DNA of 64,000 nucleotides from Phallus indusiatus (Eukaryota > Basidiomycota > Agaricomycetes > Phallales > Phallaceae), in the NCBI GenBank assembly GCA_027605045.1, contig JAQFWX010000081.1, forward strand, positions 94,653 through 158,652, read 5' to 3'. The translations under genes were made by a program, and so were the position numbers. Below the pieces are notes generated by a model, which worked only from the letters and a program-made list of their open reading frames with translations, did no database searches and was not told where the DNA came from. This document shows positions 62,881 to 64,000 of the stretch, in pieces (within the stretch, counting starts at the first letter, position 1; each line of letters starts with the position of its first letter).

Positions 62881-64000
62881 ATGCCTCCATCTAAACTAAC
62901 GAAGAAACAAAAGAAAGCCTTTGCGTTTCGTGAGCGCAAAGGCAAAAAGCCAAACCCGTCGGGAGAAGAAAACGATGTCCCTGAACCAGATTTACTTGTC
63001 GAGGATGAGGAACTACTGCCGGAATCGGATAACCACCAGAAGGAGCCTCAGTCCGAGAAGAACGACAAAAGTTCAACTTTAGGCAAAAGGAAAAGGGATT
63101 CGCTTGACAAGGATGACGTCAATACTTCAAAAGCAAAAGAGGACGCTACTGATGGGTTGGGGGAAAGAAGAAGAAGAAACGACCAGAACCCGGCGCAGGA
63201 CAAGAGAATGGCGTTAAGACAGTGGACGAAAGTAAAGCTAAAACTAAGTCAGGAGACTCTTCAAAATCTAGATTCATTTTGTTTGTTGGTACGTCCCTTC
63301 TGCCAATATTACCATTGTCAAAGTATGCTCATAGCCTTTCAGGAAATCTAAAATACACCACCTCCATCGATGCCGTGCGGGAGCACTTCTCAAAGTGTGG
63401 TACGAATCATGTTACAACCCCCTGCTTTCTCTGTTTCTAAGAAATTTGACAGATCCTCCTCCTCAAGTAAGACTTTTAACACCCAAACCCAAAACACCCG
63501 GTGCAACAACATCTGCGAAATCAAAAGGCTGCGCCTTCCTCGAGTTTTCGCATAAAAACGCTTTACAGCAAGCCATCAAACTACACGGATCTACATTGGA
63601 CGGTAGAAGAATCAACGTGGAGCTTACCGCTGGCGGTGGAGGCAAAAGCGACAGTAGAGTACAGAAAGTTCAAGCGAGGAATAAGCAGCTACTAGAACAA
63701 AGAGTATGTGCTCCGCCGCAATTTGCAGCGCAAGACGTTTACTAAATTATTCATTGGTGTTTAGAAGAAGCACGTGCAAAAGAAATTGGATGCGGGAGAA
63801 AATACAGATACCATTGTTATTGCACCTCCACAGCGGCATTCAACCACATCTGGAATGGAGCACGTTCCACAACAAAAACGTACATGGTCGGTCCCTGAGC
63901 GTGATGAAACCAGTGGAAGAGGCGGCGCGAAACAGCGAGGCAAAAAGACCAAACGGCCCCAACATTGGGCAACAGGTGCCAACGCCATTACTGTGAATTG
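62881..64000 (+). CDS. NOP6: NOP6-like RRM protein (3' end at window edge)
   Basis: This is a nucleolar RNA-binding protein linked to small-subunit biogenesis. The start MPPSKLTKKQKKAFAFRERK is the family N-terminus (the upstream GTG frame is not used). A charged acidic and Lys-rich region follows, then a single RRM: RNP2 as RFILFVGNL, then YTTSIDAVREHFSKC, RNP1 as KGCAFLEF, and LDGRRINVELTAGGGG. The C-terminal part is basic and ends near HWATGANAITVN with the first bases TG of a stop codon at the edge. Around 63140-63175 the frame shifts before a run of Lys codons; either an unusual GTCAAT-donor intron or a one-base indel in the GGGGG/GAA run is needed. The rest of the joins keep frame. Confidence 0.8.

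Overview
The window is nuclear DNA of a filamentous basidiomycete, most likely a mushroom-forming agaricomycete. Protein-coding genes are packed on both strands and cut by many 45-70 nt GT-AG introns. The protein set fits: a PLC-like GPI protein, sedolisin, GMC oxidoreductases, PacC/Rim101 and a DUR3 urea transporter. There is no operon structure, rRNA, CRISPR array or intact transposon. All splice models were made by eye from reading frame, GT/AG sites and family similarity, so exon edges are approximate.

Layout. 1-5.6 kb is gene-poor, with one possible small orphan gene (3003-3389), one coding-like fragment (1155-1435) and a perfect GC-rich palindrome. 5.6-18.7 kb holds secretion, nutrition and redox genes: a GMC oxidoreductase (-), DUR3 (-), a secreted PLC-like phosphodiesterase (+), a FAR1-like zinc-finger regulator (-) and a secreted sedolisin (-). 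20.3-43 kb is a dense block of core cellular genes: UTP11 (+), an LSB5-like VHS/GAT protein (-), mitochondrial-type seryl-tRNA synthetase (-), an RFC small subunit (+), myosin regulatory light chain (-), an S9 peptidase (-), a dead dual-specificity phosphatase (-), TAF1 (-), PacC/Rim101 (-) and RRB1 (+). 43.4-48.7 kb is a large disordered protein with a very long charged helix encoded by an almost pure polypurine tract. 50.3-53.7 kb holds a small secreted cysteine-rich protein and an unrecognised disordered protein. 54.9-61.4 kb is a tandem duplication of a membrane-anchored GMC oxidoreductase whose first copy has a one-base frameshift. The right edge holds an acidic hypothetical protein and a NOP6-like RRM protein that runs to the window edge.

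Regulation. The pacC-like promoter carries six exact GCCAAG PacC sites in 159 bp. The DUR3 promoter carries a pair of GATAAG sites in opposite orientation. The promoters of three ribosome-biogenesis genes (UTP11, RRB1, NOP6-like) share an ATCGC..AGTCC element, two of them with TTACGTCA next to it. The seryl-tRNA synthetase and RFC genes are divergent and so close that each promoter must lie inside the other gene.

No single element is clearly a new multi-gene system. The best leads are the apparently autoregulatory PacC promoter, the catalytically dead phosphatase, the half-broken GMC tandem pair and the start-to-start overlapping gene pair.
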